Shown here one piece after another: positions 62,908-64,000 of a stretch of 64,000 bases of DNA. The notes beneath the pieces were generated by a model. The model had not been told where the DNA came from, did no database searches, and saw only the letters and a list, made by a program, of their open reading frames with translations. Position numbers and translations under genes: made by a program. The stretch is from contig NZ_JAOBTQ010000001.1 of the NCBI RefSeq assembly GCF_033366695.1, positions 5,456,001 through 5,520,000 on the forward strand. The letters run 5' to 3'. Source of the DNA: Streptomyces sp. SCL15-4 (GTDB taxonomy: Bacteria > Actinomycetota > Actinomycetes > Streptomycetales > Streptomycetaceae). Numbering within the stretch: the stretch's first letter is position 1; the number at the start of each line of letters is the position of its first letter.

Positions 62908-63957
62908 TCAACTGCCGCGCAGGTAGCGCGGCGCGGGCGGCTTCGACGCGGCCGGGTCCCTGCCCAGTGTCGCCGACAGCCAGTCGTCGTACGACTGCTG
63001 CCAGCCGTTCGCGCGATAGCCCACCAGAACGCGGTTGACCCGGCGTACCAGATCGTCGGCGTCCTTCTTCATCGCCACGCCGTAGTACTCGGTCGTGAAC
63101 GCCGCACCCTTGAGTTCGACGGTCGGGTCCTGGGCGGCCTGGCTCGCGGCGAGCGCGCCGTCGGTCACCACCGCGTCCGCCTCGCCGAGTTGCAGCCGGA
63201 CCAGGCAGTCCAGCTGGCTGGGGACGGTGGCGGAGATGTCGGCGGAGGCCGGCAGCCGGCCCGCCTTCCGGTCGGCGTCCAGCTTGGCGTGCGCGGTCGA
63301 ACCGGCCGCCGTGCATATCCTCTTGTGCGCCAGGGAGCCGTCGTAGCCGGTGACCGTCGAGGACTTGGGCGCGAGGACCTGCTGGCCGGTGCGGAAGTAG
63401 GGCGCGGAGAAGGCGACCTGGCGCAGCCGGGCACAGGTGATCGTCATCGTGCGGACGACCATGTCCACGCGGCCGTCCTGGATCGCCGGGATGCGCTGGC
63501 TGGTCGGGATCGCCTTGAACTGCACCGCGTCCCGGTCGCCGAGGACGTCCTCGGCGATGCGGTGCACGAGGTCGATGTCGAAGCCCTCCAGCCGGGCGCC
63601 CTCGGTGTTCGGGTTGCGGTAGCCCCAGCGGTAGCTGTTCTGGTCCACGCCGACGACCAGCTTGCGCTTGGCGCCCGTACGGGCCCGGATCGCGTCGATC
63701 GCCGGGCCGTCCGCGCCGGAGGGGGCGAGCGTCCGCTCGTGCGCCTCGGCGTCCACGCAGTCGTCGGCCCGGGCCTGCGCCCCGGCGGCGACCTTCTGCC
63801 CCGCCCGGTGCGGCTCGCCCGGCGCCCGCTGGGTGCACGGCAGCAGCAGCGCGAACGCCAGCGCCAGCGCGCACAGCACCGCCATCGTGGCGACCCCGCC
63901 CCAGCCCCGCAGCGAGGCCCGCGCCCGGTTCGCGTCCATCGCCCCGCCCCCTGTCAC
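62908..63957 (-). CDS. Membrane-tethered solute-binding protein (GlnH/glutamate-binding type)
   Basis: A 349-aa extracytoplasmic sensor. One N-terminal hydrophobic segment (VATMAVLCALALAFALLLP) is followed by a type-II periplasmic binding fold: KLVVGVDQNSYRWGYRNP, EGFDIDLVHRIAEDVLG, IPTSQRIPAIQDGRVDMVVRTMTIT and DCLVRLQLGEADAVVTDG. In mycobacteria and corynebacteria GlnH signals external Asp/Glu to PknG; gene order here agrees. A Cys follows the hydrophobic segment (LLLPCTQ), so a lipoprotein is possible. GTG 63957 has GGAG 5 nt before it and overlaps the upstream stop; ATG 63939 with AGGGGG is the alternative. Confidence 0.87.
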   Translation of the reverse strand: MTGGGAMDANRARASLRGWGGVATMAVLCALALAFALLLPCTQRAPGEPHRAGQKVAAGAQARADDCVDAEAHERTLAPSGADGPAIDAIRARTGAKRKLVVGVDQNSYRWGYRNPNTEGARLEGFDIDLVHRIAEDVLGDRDAVQFKAIPTSQRIPAIQDGRVDMVVRTMTITCARLRQVAFSAPYFRTGQQVLAPKSSTVTGYDGSLAHKRICTAAGSTAHAKLDADRKAGRLPASADISATVPSQLDCLVRLQLGEADAVVTDGALAASQAAQDPTVELKGAAFTTEYYGVAMKKDADDLVRRVNRVLVGYRANGWQQSYDDWLSATLGRDPAASKPPAPRYLRGS

Positions 63958-64000
63958 CGGTACTCCGAAAGCCTGCGGCCTATGCCGGCGACGGCGCCCG
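63954..64000 (-). CDS. C-terminal end of the next operon gene (partial)
   Basis: The frame into the window edge encodes AVAGIGRRLSEYR and stops with TGA overlapping the GTG of the sensor gene. The rest lies outside. A GlnX-like membrane protein would be expected from mycobacterial order, but too little is visible. Confidence 0.5.
   Translation of the reverse strand, partial: GAVAGIGRRLSEYR

Overview
The window is high-G+C actinobacterial DNA, almost certainly from a Streptomyces species. It has chaplins, a melC1/melC2 tyrosinase pair, dynamin-like DynA/DynB, a sporulation-type ssb, LAxTG sortase substrates, a PknG cassette and a pSAM2-type integrative element. The order long chaplin, polysaccharide operon, short chaplin, melC, tailed chaplin, dynAB, ssb matches my memory of the S. 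coelicolor chpA-to-ssbB region. That synteny is recalled, not computed.

Layout. (1) 0-19.5 kb is development and cell surface. A long sortase-type chaplin (51-875) and a GH26-like secreted hydrolase come first. They are followed on the minus strand by a tightly overlapping exopolysaccharide operon (2177-11818): GNAT, Wzz-like, glycosyltransferase, polysaccharide deacetylase, MurJ-like flippase, Wzy-like polymerase, priming sugar transferase, glycosyltransferase. The priming sugar transferase appears broken by two frameshifts. A short chaplin, three small secreted proteins, a DUF5949-like protein, the tyrosinase operon and a chaplin with a short tail follow, then a D-2-hydroxyacid dehydrogenase and tRNA-Arg(UCU). 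(2) 19.7-26.6 kb is the cell-division and DNA block: dynA-dynB, a DnaA-box pair, ssb, and a thioester-domain LAxTG surface protein. (3) 26.8-35.9 kb carries secreted polysaccharide-degrading enzymes: a CBM2 protein and an AA10 LPMO, both downstream of CebR-type palindromes, then GH62 and GH74 enzymes with ricin-type lectin domains. Between them lies a degraded patch with a tRNA-Gly-like fragment and a possible integrase relic.

(4) 36.166-50.366 kb is an actinomycete integrative and conjugative element (AICE) bounded by a 15-bp direct repeat. It has the usual backbone int-xis-rep-spd-traB-gntR(KorSA-like)-nudix(Pif-like), with shared operator-like sites upstream of its transcription units. At its right end is lower-G+C cargo: a two-gene module, nuclease (HamA/DUF1837-like) plus SF2 helicase (HamB-like), which I read as a Hachiman-type antiphage system. 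The rep gene has no ATG, GTG or TTG start; the best candidate is an ATC codon behind a perfect Shine-Dalgarno sequence. The element sits just upstream of ettA and carries a diverged copy of the displaced upstream sequence.

(5) 50.4-64 kb is core chromosome: ettA, a hotdog thioesterase, a hypothetical, a group II truncated haemoglobin and a PIMT-like methyltransferase. It ends with a minus-strand Ser/Thr signalling cassette: GlnH-like sensor, helical protein, PknG-like kinase, PP2C phosphatase, VWA protein and FHA protein. Kinase, phosphatase and FHA protein all begin with paired zinc-ribbon-like Cys motifs. Everything here was read by eye; no database search was run.
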